Under the pieces are notes generated by a model. That model saw nothing but the letters and a program-made list of their open reading frames with translations, was not told where the DNA came from and searched no databases. From Arabidopsis thaliana (taxonomy: Eukaryota; Streptophyta; Magnoliopsida; Brassicales; Brassicaceae): 64,000 nt of DNA. This document shows, piece by piece, positions 35,193 through 47,689 of this stretch (position 1 is its first letter; each line of letters opens with the position of its first letter). Position numbers and translations under genes: made by a program. The stretch is taken from positions 13,829,835-13,893,834 of the forward strand of contig NC_003076.8 of NCBI RefSeq assembly GCF_000001735.4, read 5' to 3'.

Positions 35193-38100
35193 CTAGGAAC
35201 CTGTGGGGTGTGACTCTTCAATCATGGACTTGGCAATCCACAAGAGACCTGGGTCATTTCGTTTCAGTACCAAATATGGTTCTTGTGCTCCTGTGCTTTC
35301 TGATACCATCTCATCGACAAAGCCAACGACGGAAAGTATCTCAACCGCAGCTGCAAAACATCCGAACACAGACGGTTAAAACACAAAGATATCATAAAAA
35401 CAATCTGTTGTGAGAAGATGGAAAAAGTAACAATACCTGGAAAGTTGAGAATGTTGCGCTTAATTGCAGGATTTCCCTGAAATGTTATTCATGTAGTTGA
35501 ACAAATCATCACACAGTCAGTTAAAAATAACTCAAAGGAACTATATATTATATCAGCAGCCTAATGAGTCCTCACCTTACGCAGCCTTTTGAATTTCATT
35601 TCATTTGGTTGTTCAATGATGTTCCTGAACCACAAAAAACAAACATAGTATCTTCAGTCATATAACAATGGAATTACATCTACAGACACGCTTATAAGTT
35701 TCCAAGAGCTGAAAAAAAGTACCTGACTATTTTGAGAAGCATTTGTAACACAGTGGTTGCTTGACCGGGGCTGACTTCATTTCTCAAGGCCTTTATGGCT
35801 TTCTTGAGACGGTTAGAGATGATGGTAACAGAGTCTTGGATCCTCTGGATTTCTTGATCATCTGGATCCGGCTCATCAACCTCCATGATTGTTTCCCTCT
35901 CTGTGACCACCAGGTTATAGTCTGGATACGGTTCTGCATTATTAGGCTCAGGTGTCGCCTGCGTAGCTTCATCTGCATTCAGATTCCCACACAACATTAC
36001 AGTGTCATTTACAATTTTCATATTTTCAACTTCCCCTATACTTGTGTGTGTTTCTGAGTCATCCGGATCAGGCTCATCATCATCTTTAGTAGGATGCGCA
36101 AGATCACTTGCCATTTCATATGAATGACATGATTCGGTTTTGGTTGCATCATCTGCAGTGGTATCATCAGGATCAGGCTCAAACTTAGTCATAGAATCAG
36201 ACTGAGCTTTAGGGAGAACAAGCTGTTTATTCTCATCACGAACATCAACCAAGTCATCAGGATCAGGTTCTTCGCTGAGTTTTGAAACACTTGTATGGGA
36301 GAGACGGCGATAAGCAGCAGCAACAGACGATTCACGAGCATTTCCAAGATTATCGGACTGGTTTCCACCAAGCCTTTGAGAAACAGTTTCATTTTCATCG
36401 AAGAAGTAGTCTTCCTCATCATCGTCATTGATAAATTTTGTTCCATTCAAAGTGTGACCCCTTGATTTAGTCCAATCTAAGCTTTCAGCTTCTTTGTTCA
36501 ACTGTCACACAAACACTCATTCGTAAAATCTCTACCGAAACTAAATTTGCGATTAAAATAACATAAACCATCACTTTTGTATATATACATTACCTGGCTA
36601 TCAAGAGCATAAAATTTCTCATCATGCTCCGTGTATACCATGTGAGCCTGACATTTTGATTCAGAGAATATAAGCTCTCAAATTCAAGTTCGTATAGAAA
36701 TGTTCATAGTTATCAGGGAACTTACAAGCTCATGCAATAGAGTCTTTTTTATGCTCTGATACTTTCTGAATCCCTTGAGATCATCAGTCCGAAGGCGTAG
36801 AGAAATCTCCTCTCCTTGATTCTACTCAAGTATTTGGGAAAATCAAAATCAGAACAGACTAGGAGAAACACAAGACGTGGTTTTGTCTTATAAACATAAC
36901 ATGCGTACCTTGTTAAACCCCAGAAGGCATCGTGGACTAACACCAACATAACCAACTGGAGCAAGTTCAGTCATAATCCCTACTCTCCAACGATGCTACA
37001 AATATGAAACAGAATCTATTAGTACAACATCAATAAACAGACCGTTGAATTATAAGTTGCTCACAATTTAGATATAACCTTGTTCATAACAGCAATAATA
37101 CCAGGGTCTGCTGCAAGCATGTGCATTCTCTTTAAAGCAGCAGAAGGAGGAGGGTTTAACTGCATAAACGAACATCTCGGGTCACTTTATATCGAGGCAG
37201 ATTTTAAAGTACTTAACGGTCAAATTATCAGGAAATAAGTTTATGGTAGATAAGAGAGAAGATAGTAGCAACAAAGGACATAGACAAAAGTCTAACATGA
37301 CATATTACTTACAAAAAACGTAAGTACAAATGTTAGACATGGAAATTCAGAGGATGACTTACCTCTATACCCGGGAGCTGAAGAGTGCGGAAATCACCGA
37401 AGATGTAAGTCCCTTGCGGAAGCTTGATTGAAGCGCTCGAAACATACGACTTCTTTTGCTTAAGCCTTCTTTCCTCTTCCTCAAAGCCAAGTATCCTCAT
37501 GTCAGACACTGCCTCTTTTAGAACACCTTCGACCTCTTCTTCAGACACTCCCATCATTCTGATAGTTTTATCCTATAAAACGAAAAGAAAGTACCAAAGA
37601 AGTATATTTAAAACAGATTAAGTGACTTTCACCAATTGGTAAGTGCAAGCTTTAGGTATTGTTCAATTGTTCTTGGCTTCTTGATAATAACCACCAATTC
37701 ATGATTAATAAAGGAACAATCTTTTCTGTGCTAATCATGAACCTTAAGCAAAAATCTACCTAAGAAAATGAACAAAATTGAATTTTTACTTACTCTGCTA
37801 CATATCAATAACCTCAAAATGCACTCTTAAGCTATAATGCAATAACACTAATGACAAAATCAACTTATCTCTTAGCTTCCTAATTGTAACCACCAGTTCA
37901 TGATCAATAAAGGAAGAAACTTTTATTTTCTTACCACTAACCTTAAGCAAAAACCTACCCATAACAATGAAGAAGATTGATTTCAATGCACTGATTAAGA
38001 TATAACTAAAAAAACAAAGACTAACCTCAATTATGTTTGATTCCTGCAAACTCAAGCTCGAGTGTTCATCAGAAAAGGGTAACATCAAGCTTGATCCTTT

Positions 38101-38283
38101 TTCATTCAACCTTGGAACGATCAAACGAAGCGTCTCCGATGTAACGCCGGTTAACTTTCTCAATTCGTAACCTAAATCTTTCAGAGAAGCTCCAGAATCG
38201 ATCTCAACAGAGTATTTGTTTCCTTTCCAAAGAAGAGAAACTCTGATTTTTTTTCCTGAATCTTCCATGCGATGAGAGACCAT
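35193..38283 (-). CDS. WSS1B: WSS1-like metalloprotease with ubiquitin-like and PUB domains
   Basis: Ten exons (38283-38036, 37572-37363, 37159-37079, 36995-36909, 36822-36726, 36647-36594, 36501-35723, 35624-35576, 35476-35437, 35350-35193) sum to 1803 nt, 600 residues. Residues 5-85 form a ubiquitin-like fold (VSLLWKGNKYSVEIDSGASL). The WLM protease follows with zinc site HELAHMVYTEHDEKFY (HExxHxxxxxxH), split by an intron after HEL. A long acidic linker carries EPDPDD four times. The C-terminal PUB domain (VLQMLLKIVRNIIEQPNEMK, EMVSESTGAQEPYLVLKR) would bind Cdc48/p97. WSS1/SPRTN proteases clear DNA-protein crosslinks and SUMO conjugates in the nucleus. The start is placed at MVSHRMEDSGKK; MEDSGKK (38268) or an upstream in-frame ATG (38307) is possible. 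Confidence 0.9.
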
Positions 38284-38499
38284 TGATTCGGTTAATCTGA
38301 AGATCAAGAAATCTGAGAATTTGTGATAAAAAAATTCTTCAATTTAGACAGAACCGTAAAGATTAGTATGTAAGAACAAATTTATTATTATCCATTGGAC
38401 TTGTTGAAGAAGAAAAGAAAGATCTCTCTCTCTCTATCTCTGATGATACGTATGCACATACGATGAATGACGTAATCGAAAGTAGTTCTGTTCTTTTTT

Positions 38500-39055
38500 T
38501 TGGCTGCAAAGATTACAATAACCGTTCCGTTTCGGTTCGGTAAGTTCTGATCGGATATGGCAATATAATAACCATTCAGATATTTTAGGATTACAATTCG
38601 GGTCGATTCGGTTATTTTATTAAATTTGGTTTAGTTTGGATTTTTAGCCAGAATAACCGAAATGAACCGAATAGAAGTGAAATTAATCGGAAAAAATACA
38701 AAAAGGGAAAAAATTAGAAAGAAAAGTATAATTTGGTTCAATTTTTTAAAAGATTCTTTGATTTTGACAAATATAACTTAAAACATTTGGATATGCTGCT
38801 TATATAAAGTATTGATTGTTTGATTTCTAAACGTAATTAATATTTTGAGTTTATAATTATGGTTTTGTGTATTATTTTTGGGTATTTTGGTTAAATGTTT
38901 GGTTCTTTTCGTTTCTGTTAGTTTGGATAGGGGATTTCACTAACCATTTGCTTATTTTATGAACTTCCATTTAAATGCGGTTCAATATTTTTGGTTTGGT
39001 TTTTTTTTCGGTTATTCGGTCGCCATATTTTTTTGTCCAGGCCTTTCATACATAT
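38500..39055. repeat. CGGTT-rich dispersed repeat
   Basis: The ends are rich in TTCGGTTCGG-type words, the middle is AT-rich, and it finishes at TTTTGTCCAGGCCT. A shorter piece of the same look (TTCGGTTTTTTTTCCCAGGCCT-like) forms the end of the NYN gene intron (5283-5440). It is probably a non-autonomous DNA transposon; no target duplication was found. Confidence 0.45.
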
Positions 39056-39329
39056 AAATATACAATGTTACGTTGGACCTGATTGTAGAAACAATATCGT
39101 AAAAATTTTAGATTTTTAGTTTTTGCCCAATTAAGATATAATGTGGCAAATACTGAAATTGAGTCCAAAATTAAGGGGGGTATTGAACGAATGAATGTGA
39201 TGGAATTTAATAGAATATTGAATTCTGGTGTTATTCGTTTAGATACTTTATAAATTCTTTTAAACTCATGCGTTATTGGACTAATATGGAAAGAGATACA
39301 TCTCGTAAAGCTAATATGGAAATGAGTAG

Positions 39330-40107
39330 CTTTGCTTGGGGATATGCAACATGGATAGTGGACTTAGAGCTAACCAAATCTCTCAAAGCTTGAAGGAACA
39401 ATATCTCAAAATGTTTTAGTTATATGTAACTTTGATCTGGAGTTTATCTATGTTCTGAGTGGATGGGAGGGTTCGGCTCACGATTCAAGAGTGTTAAGTG
39501 ATGCATTAAGTAAAAGAACAAACAATTTCCGAGTACTATAAGGTAGAACAATTACAAATTTATTTATAGATCATATGTCTTATAGTAACATATATTATCT
39601 AAATTTTCAGGAAAATTCTATCTGGTTGATTGTGGATTTGCAAATCGTCTCAATTTCTTAGCTCCATTTCGCGGAGTTAGATATCATCTTCAGGAATTTG
39701 CTGGTCAAAGGCGCGATCCTGAAACTCCACATGAGTTATTCAATCTTCGTCATGTTTCTTTGAGAAACGTAATAGAAAGGATATTTGGAATCTTTAAATC
39801 TCGGTTTGCTATTTTTAAATCTGCTCCTCCTTTTTCTTACAAGAAACAAGCTGGATTAGTCTTAACATGTGCAGCGTTGCATAACTTTCTTCGTAAAGAA
39901 TGTCGATCAGATGAAGCCGACTTCCCTGATGAAGTGGGAAATGAAGGTGACGTAGTTAACAATGAAGGTAATGCAATGAACACCAATGAAATTGATAATG
40001 AGGAACCTCTCGAAGCACAAAAACAAGACAGAGAAAACACAAATATGTGGAGAAAATCTATGGCTGAAGACATGTGGAAAGATGCCACAAATTTGGAAAT
40101 TCATTGA
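39330..40107 (+). pseudogene. PIF/Harbinger transposase-derived gene, N-terminal part missing (AT5G35695-like)
   Basis: DDE_Tnp_4 segments are seen in order: [20 protein letters not shown] (about 39430-39500), then after an intron ending TTTTCAG (39610) GKFYLVDCGFANRLNFLAPF, YHLQEFAGQRRDPETPHELF and LRNVIERIFGIFKSRFAIFK. The three acidic positions (D in AHDS, D in LVDCG, E in NVIER) are present. The end AGLVLTCAALHNFLRKECRS is typical of HARBI1-like proteins, followed by an acidic tail to 40107. The DNA-binding half and the first part of the nuclease are absent or unreadable. It is either a broken transposase or a short domesticated remnant. Confidence 0.7.
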
Positions 40108-40292
40108 TAGATGATTTTTTTTAGTTTTCCAGTTTTCATTTAATAAAAATTTGGTTGCAATAACGAAACATTGTTTTTTGTTCAATCACACACCATGCTC
40201 TTTGCTTCTACGTCCCTTTTCACACACCATACTCATTACCCATATACACGTATTGTTGTACATTTGCAGCAGACTTTACTTTCCTTCTTCTA

Positions 40293-40580
40293 CTACCAAA
40301 ATGCAGTCATTACAATGAACTGGGAGTCTAAGAACAATTGCAAAACCAAAGAGTCTTCATTCCACGCCAACAAGAGGGCGTTCTTTAATGATAAGGCAGT
40401 CTTCACTACAATATCTTCTGCTACCAATGTATGGGTGCTAGAACGATAAGGGACAGAAATGTCTCGCAAGGGAACTTCAAGTGTTTTAGAAAACAGCATG
40501 TCCAAACAAGATGCGACAGCGAGTCCACAAACACCAACCAAGCTTTCATTCCCTGCAAATAAAGATTTCCCAACAGGGGA
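40293..40580 (-). mobile_element. LINE RNase H relic
   Basis: The minus strand reads YRSSTHTLVAEDIVVKTALS, then LKNALLLAWNEDSLVLQLFL and DSQF, the core of the RVT_3 RNase H domain (compare AEALALKNALLLA..., DSQ). It is isolated, with no reverse transcriptase next to it. Confidence 0.55.
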
Positions 40581-40740
40581 ATTTGATAAAACATAGATAT
40601 GAGCTAATGTAGTTGATGAGCAATACGAAGAACCACAACACAATTTCTACTTTGATTGAAATACTTAACGAATCAAAATAACCATGAATAATAATAATAT
40701 ATAACTATATTTGTTGTTTACATGATGAATTGATGATATG

Positions 40741-41046
40741 TTATTTGTGAAGGGATGAAAAAGAAGATGAAGGAAGCCATTGATATTCATGTTGATGATA
40801 CCTACACTTGAACGATCTTGGATGCTTCGACGGTGAACACACACACTTTTTCTTTCCATCGCCACTGTTACCACCGTTACGGTGACCAGCGGTGGCTTCC
40901 ACATCTATTGCCACCGTCACTTCTGCCACCGGGGTAATTTCGTGGAAGCTCTCCGGAGAGATAGCAAAGAGGTAGAAGAATTTTGTAAATATATCTTTTA
41001 AGCTTCTCAGCCATATATATTTGAGAATTAGGCAAAACGTATCCAA
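40741..41046 (-). CDS. Small protein with a CxCSPSxHPxSFxCxxH tail
   Basis: The open frame is 101 residues. The C-terminal part CVCSPSKHPRSFKCRYHQHE then YQWLP is a motif of small plant serine-rich-related proteins, where the Cys and His residues suggest a metal site. The middle is Val/Ala/Gly-rich. The first 35 residues look less convincing, and the true start may be at an inner site or behind an intron. Function unknown. Confidence 0.5.
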   Translation of the reverse strand: MDTFCLILKYIWLRSLKDIFTKFFYLFAISPESFHEITPVAEVTVAIDVEATAGHRNGGNSGDGKKKCVCSPSKHPRSFKCRYHQHEYQWLPSSSFSSLHK

Positions 41047-41754
41047 ACAAAATTATCTCACAAATATGTCAATTACGGTAAAATTGGATTCTATTAATAT
41101 TTTTATTTGTCAGAATGGCATCACATATATAGAAATCAACATATAAATATTTAATTTAAAAAGATATTTTGAAATGTTGCATGTAGAAATAAGTTACTAT
41201 AAATAGAAATATTTATATTAAAACAAAAAGGATAAATATATAAAGATATTTACATTTCAGTATAAAAATATATAAATATTCTGTGACTATTTTGAACTTG
41301 TAGTCATAGAATGATATGTTTTAATGAATAAGTTACATAGTCATAGAATGGATATTTCAAAAATGATTTAAGATCAAGGTGATAGATTTGAATAAACAAG
41401 TTACTTACTCACCATGTTGCAGCTGATTTGTTGGTGAAATATGAGAATATTAAATTCATAACTAATACACAAAATTACACAATCTCTATATGAAGTAACT
41501 CTATCTAAATCATACAAAAAAAGGTAACTCTATCTAAAGCATGCATGCCTTAGTAATATCACTAACATTCACATTCAGAAGAGAAAAACACATGTTTTTA
41601 TACAAAAAGGTTCAGCTTTGATTCTCTTTGGTTATTAATTAGTAGCTTTTATAAACCCTATTAAATCAATGACAACTCATTTAACCAAAAAACTAAACAA
41701 ATTTGTTGTTGATTAAGAATATTCTAACCTAATATAAATTAAATACCACAATCT
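41047..41754. other. AT-rich intergenic region
   Basis: No gene, RNA or clear repeat was recognised. Confidence 0.5.
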
Positions 41755-41762
41755 CTATATAA
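41755..41762 (+). promoter_or_regulatory. TATA box of the cysteine-rich peptide gene
   Basis: CTATATAA, about 120 bases before the ATG at 41881. Confidence 0.6.
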
Positions 41763-41880
41763 GTAAGTCATATTGTACTCCAATAACATTCACAATAAAC
41801 AAACATTTTCCATAACCTTCTATAATATTTCATCCTCTCAAGAAAAAAAAAAAAGGAAGAACTATTTGTACTCATATAAA

Positions 41881-42114
41881 ATGGAGAACAAAAGAATGGG
41901 TGTATTTGTGGTGGTGATGTTGATGATTGGAACCCTAATGGTTGAATCAAGGGAAATAGCAACTACTCCAATCACTGTAAAACCAACTTTTCCTATTTGC
42001 TATACTACATGCTTTGCACTGTGCCTTCTTAATCCAATCTTTCTAAACAAAAAAAAATGTCCTGAAAAATGTGGCAATAAATGTCTAGAATCAAAACCAA
42101 ATCCACCAAAATGA
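41881..42114 (+). CDS. Secreted cysteine-rich peptide (thionin-like family)
   Basis: The frame is 77 residues in a single exon. The start MENKRMGVFVVVMLMIGTLM is a signal peptide, cleaved probably after VES. It was chosen over an upstream ATG (41773), which would add a non-hydrophobic extension. The mature part has six Cys as two CxxxCxxxC clusters (CYTTCFALC and CPEKCGNKC), a pattern of plant thionin-like or hairpin-type defence and signalling peptides. The end is Pro/Lys-rich. The function is not known. Confidence 0.7.
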   Translation: MENKRMGVFVVVMLMIGTLMVESREIATTPITVKPTFPICYTTCFALCLLNPIFLNKKKCPEKCGNKCLESKPNPPK

Positions 42115-42998
42115 TATTTCTGCAAAATCAGTTGTGTTTCTGTCGAATATCAAAGTAAGTTTATCGCAAGCTTAATCTTCATTTAAAATTTTAATATGGC
42201 TCATAGAGCTGCTTTTTGTGATGCTTATATGTATGTATCATATACAATATTATGACTCTTTTTAAGTATTAATATTTATCATTATTGTTTTTGTTATTAT
42301 GTGTTATGAACAGATTTGGAGAAGTATGAAGCAGCATTGTATTTTCTATATTTACTATTTTTCTTATTTCAAATAATAGAAGCTTTAAGCCTTTCAGTAA
42401 TGTGGTAAATTCGTATAAAATATAATATGAGTAAATAAAGGTAAATTTGGTGGCCTAAACTATATAGCTAATGTCACAAAATTTGTAGTTCTCAAAAAAA
42501 AATAAAAATATTTGGTGGGTAAATTAAATTAGTCCGAAAGAGAATTCGACCAAAATAATAATAAGCCTTAGAGAAATATAGCTAAACATTATGTTTATGA
42601 AGATAAAAGAATGAACTAATGAAAAAAATTCGAGATTATGACAATTTGAACAATTGCAATTTTTTTATATAAAAATTCTATATTGTGTGTACACATTGTA
42701 AACTAAATGTTATTGTTTTCTGCCTAAACAATTATACAATTTCGAGTTTAGACCGGTGATAAACAAAAATGAAATTGGAAATGAAAAAAAAAAGGTCCAA
42801 TAAACAAAATAAAATAAAGTAGAACTTTAACAATTCAAAAATGAGGTTTACGTACACAATGTAAAACTTGTGTACCAAAACCCTCTTTGTTTGTATACAT
42901 ATCAAACCTTGTTCTTCTTTCTTTGTGTTTCCTTTGTGCCAATCAAAACTTCACGCAATAAACCAAAAAACAACGATCAAAATAAACATTCAAACGCG
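42115..42998. other. Intergenic region, 3' sides of two convergent genes
   Basis: AT-rich with no gene seen. One ACGTACAC lies near 42850. The right end is the FIM5 3'UTR. Confidence 0.5.
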
Positions 42999-45900
42999 TC
43001 ATGCATCTTTATTATTCTCACCATCAACCTCATCCTCATCATTGTCTGCCTTCGTCAGCAATTCTTGATCTTGGACAGTGGGACTGGACTCGGAAGCTCC
43101 ATCAATGGACAAATTGGAGATTTCACCCGCTACAGAGTTTGCGTCGCCATCATCAGTGGCGTCTTCTGAGACAGTAGACTCTGTGTCTGATTGTTGTTGG
43201 AGGCTCCAGTACATGATGCTGGCTGCCAAGATAAGCATCATCTTCTGGTTCACCTGTATCCACCACACAAGTTTACTGACTCAGAAAAACCGAAGAAGCA
43301 CTCAAGTCTGTTTCAATACCATATATATGTCTCTACCTCTATGATATCTTCAGGCAACAAGAATATGGAACATCCAAGCTTTCGTGCAACACTGATGATG
43401 TATGTGGCATTCAACTTCTTATCCTCCTCTGTTTAAGTGCCAATTACAAACAAACAAAAACGGTACAGACAATCAAAAATATGACTTAACACCGGAGAAT
43501 AAGGACCCAGCAATGAAGTTGTAACATCATAGTTTTTACCTGTTTCTCCATTGGTAACGAGGCTCCAGTTGACAACTCTTGGCTCTACCGCACTAAGAAG
43601 TTCCAGAAAGAACATTCCACTAGACAGATTCTTGTCCTAATATCAGAAAAAAGCAACCATCAAACTATTAGGTTTCTGAAGATGAGTCTCCATGAATCAC
43701 ATCCGTACTTGGTTAACACTTACCCTGAAGCTATCAGCCTGACTAGTTCGGCCACCTCTCTTCACTTTCCTATTCGCCCAGTTAAGAATATCTGCATCTG
43801 TAATTTCTTTACCTTGCGAGTGTGATCTCAAGTTCCTCAGAAGTTGGAGCATTGTATATCTCATTAGTTGCCACAAAAATGCTGCAGAATCAATGATGGT
43901 ACAAGAAATTATATACTGCTACCAATTAGAATGAACTTACTATAGCAGATGCATCTTTCAAGAAGAGAAAAGACAGAACAAAACAATACTAACAGTTATG
44001 TGAGTCTGTTATATGAAATTGCATAATCTTATCAGTGTGACTTTTAGGAGAACTCACCGAGAAGAAGTTTCTTATTTCCTTGCACAATGTCATTCCCAGC
44101 TACATTGACAAGGGAAAAGCGCAGTTCCTTCCCAATCTTTATAACTTCATTGCAGTTCTCAACCTTTTTGAATGGCATTTTTATGGGAGGTTTATTTGCG
44201 TGTTTCCAGTTGACCGAGCCAGGTGAAACTTTGTCGAGAACTTCAAGAAGAACCCACCTGAATAAAATGAGGTTTAGATTAAAGCAGATACAAAAATAAA
44301 ACGTCCTCAAACAAAACTCCATAGCTCACCCATTCCTAAGATCCTCAAAAACATTATTGACATAAGTGGCTGTGCCAAGACTGTTAATCCAGAGGCGGAA
44401 ACATCTTTCTTCTCGTGAAGTTTCCACATCATCTGTCATCATCTCAGCAAATGATGTCTTTGAATCGTCAACAGTCAATCCATTCCTGCAACAAACAAAA
44501 CAGCACTAGTAATGTAGCAGAACAGAAATCATTATCATCATTTTCTTACTCATTTAGAAACTTCGTCAAGACACTATCAGAGACATAACAAATGCAAACA
44601 TTGCCACACATTATCACGAACATCATTGGGATTTTAAGATAATCAATAATCCAAACACAACTGAAAAAATGCACTCAAATTGTTTAAAGCAGCCAGTTGC
44701 TACAGACCTGTGCTGAAATATTTGCGCCACAAATGCAAGGTTAAGATTTGCTGAGCCGTCCACTATGTCTTTGGGAGAAAGGTATCGTTTACAATCCAGC
44801 TTCTCAGCCTGCTCAAGAACCTTTTTCGCTCTTTCTGTGGGGTCTTTGGTCTCTAATGCCACATGTGTACTGTGTTCTGGAGCAAGGGCATTAAGCAGGT
44901 ACGCATATGCCTCACCGTCCTAAAAATAGAAAAGAAAGCTCATGTTATGATCAACAAGAAATTGGACTTCATAACATTCTTAGTTGCTAAACAAATCATA
45001 AACAGATACCTAACATAAGGAGAATGTATCACTGTCAAGACTGGTATAAAGTCGTAACTCATGAGAAACGTCTATTATATGAGATATATGTTATTGAGGA
45101 GAAAGAGTAGCAGGGGCAAGTTACCTTCAAATCAGAAGAAAAATTCGTAACCTGCTTTTCATAACCAGCTTTCTTCAGATGGAAATTCATCCATTTTAGC
45201 AAAACTTTTTCAGGAGCCAATCCCATGAGCTCCTCTGCATCCTGCATCGTCAAGAACATTTTGTAATGTTTCAATATCATGAAAACAAATCTTCATGGAA
45301 AGCGCTGAACAACTCAAATATATTTACCTGAGTGTCGTCCACCAGTTGAAAAAGCGAAGGAGTTTTCTTAAAATTGAGATCAGCCAACATTTGGATCTGA
45401 TATTTTGCACCAAGAACACCAAATTTGTCAGGAGTTAGTAAGTTTTTTAACAAGTCAACATTAAACAAAATGAAACCATCATATAAATTCCTATAAACTA
45501 TCAATGAAAAAGCTTAAAGGTGGTACCTTTATAATCTGAGATATCAACCCAAGTACGAGATATGGCTGCAAGAAAATAAGAAGAAGGAGGAGGACCAATT
45601 AAAATTGATAAATCAAGCAAACAGAGGAACAATAGATATATGTTTTCATTGTAATTACTCACTCTTCCTTCAGCTATGTCCTGTGTTCCAATGTTGACCA
45701 CTGTGCAGCCAATAGCTTTGGCAGAATTGAGACCTAAAGTAAGGTTCTCATTCCTCTCCCATGGGTTAAGCGTTTTCTTTGTGTTGATAGCTCGTTCGTC
45801 GATGGTCCCAGGAACAGCAACATTTATAAGCTTACTGCAAAAAAGTGACAAAGATGACTACTAAGAAACTTCAAAACAAACAGTAAACACCAAGGACGAA

Positions 45901-46598
45901 AGTAACCAAAGACATACCACAAAAGAACACCATCTTTAACAAGATCAAAGAAAGCATTTGTTGCGGGATCAATAGGAAGATAGCTCTTCAAGAAAGGATC
46001 ATCTCTCAAGTAATTATTAACATGCGAAACATAAGAAGCCTTCTCGGATTCATTGATCGCATGGTGCACCGTTGTAGTACTGGTTTTGAGGAATGAAGAA
46101 GCACCTTTTGACCCTCCTGATTTCTCAACTCCTCGTGCTTGCACACTTAAAAAGGCCTATCAAACATGTCACCATAAACCATGTAAAAAAAATGACCTTC
46201 CTAGTTTCTATTCTAAACCTTCAGACTCATCATCATAAGTACAAAAACTCACCCGAAGAAAGAACTCAAAATCGACTTCATCATCAGCATTGGGATAAGA
46301 CTTGTCCAATACAGATTTGATCTCATCCTCATCAATGGTACCGTTAAAAGCTTTCAACTTTTCGAAAACAGGTGGTAAATCTCCGACAGTGAAACGTCCT
46401 AATTGAGTTTTGTTCGAAACAAACTAAAATGTACAAAAAAAAATGAAAACTTTCAACACAGAGGTAATGTAATGATACACCTGAATCAAAAAGAATGCGA
46501 TCTAGATATACCTTAGATTTAAGGGTACGCAATTCCACTTGTGTAAATTGGCTCTGTAACCAAGGATCAGAGACAAGAACACCAACGTAACTAGACAT
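42999..46598 (-). CDS. FIM5: Fimbrin (actin-bundling protein)
   Basis: About fourteen coding exons. It starts [20 protein letters not shown] with the EF-hand-like headpiece ([20 protein letters not shown]). Four calponin-homology domains follow: [20 protein letters not shown] and [40 protein letters not shown]; then the second pair with [60 protein letters not shown] and [20 protein letters not shown]. The acidic, Ser-rich tail ([20 protein letters not shown]) is long. Fimbrins cross-link actin filaments; FIM5 is known for pollen tube growth. A leader intron (about 46643-46860) lies upstream. Frames and splice sites look intact. Confidence 0.93.
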
Positions 46599-46639
46599 TT
46601 TTTCTAATCGATTTCTCCGCAGAATCAAGACAAAACAAA

Positions 46640-47689
46640 TCCCTGCAACATAAAAATGTCTTTAATCAAACAGGAACCAGAAAATTTGTAAGAAAAAAGA
46701 CCAAACTTTTTGACCCACAAGATCAAAAATGGCAATTCGATAAACAAACACGCAAAGAAACGATTTTGAGATAATTATGGCGTTGATGCATCGATCCGAT
46801 GTAATGGGAAGAAGAAAAAAGAGATGATCAGAATCGAAATATTGAAAAGATGATAATAGACCTTAGAGCAGATTGAGAGATTGAATGTGGTTCGTGTTCA
46901 TATTCTCTTTATCAGGATAAAGTTTTGATCTTTGAAGCTTAAAAAGAGATCTGTTTCGAAATAATGAATTTCGTGTTGAGTTTTTCGAGCGCACGACCTG
47001 CGATGAAATGGAATGATTTGACAGAGAGAGAAGAAGGTGAGGGTTTCTATTTGGCATTTATTTAATTTTGTTATTTAATTTTAATCATTTTTATCTTTCT
47101 TATTAACATTGAACAAATCGTTGAAATTACAAGAAAGATAAAAATGAAATCTTTCAACGATTGATAACATTGATAATCGTTGAAAGATTTCATCGTTAAA
47201 AGAATATAAGAAAGATAAAAAATAATTATTAACATTGAACAAATTGTTGAAATAATTAGATTTAATCGTTGTAAAAACACATTGGTGTTTAAGAAAAATT
47301 CGAATAAATTCTCGTAAAACTAAACTTATACATTATATTCTTTTATATAACTATATAAAGGATGATATTAATCTAACTATTTTAATATAAAATAAACATA
47401 AATATAAATAATATAGTTAAAGATAATTATAAATAACTTAAACTTTAATATTAATAATATTAGACCATCATTTTTGCTATGCTGCAATTTTATTTTTTTA
47501 TAATATATTTTTATATATATAAATTTGAAATATTTAATCATCCACTCATTTAATGAGTACTACTTTTAGTGTTACAGCTTTTTTTAATAATATTCTCAAT
47601 AATGTATCATTCACAATTTTTAAATAATCATTTGTTAGTTTTGAATTATAAACGCGTCATAAACTAATTTTGTAGATGTTAATGTTAGA
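46640..47689. other. FIM5 leader and AT-rich intergenic region
   Basis: The first part is the FIM5 5'UTR and promoter. From about 47080 the sequence is AT-rich with the short inverted repeat described separately. No gene is seen. Confidence 0.5.
47145..47192. repeat. Perfect 18-bp inverted repeat with 12-base loop
   Basis: TGAAATCTTTCAACGATT (47145-47162) and its exact complement (47175-47192). Direct repeats of ATTAACATTGAACAAAT flank it near 47102 and 47226. Confidence 0.9.
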
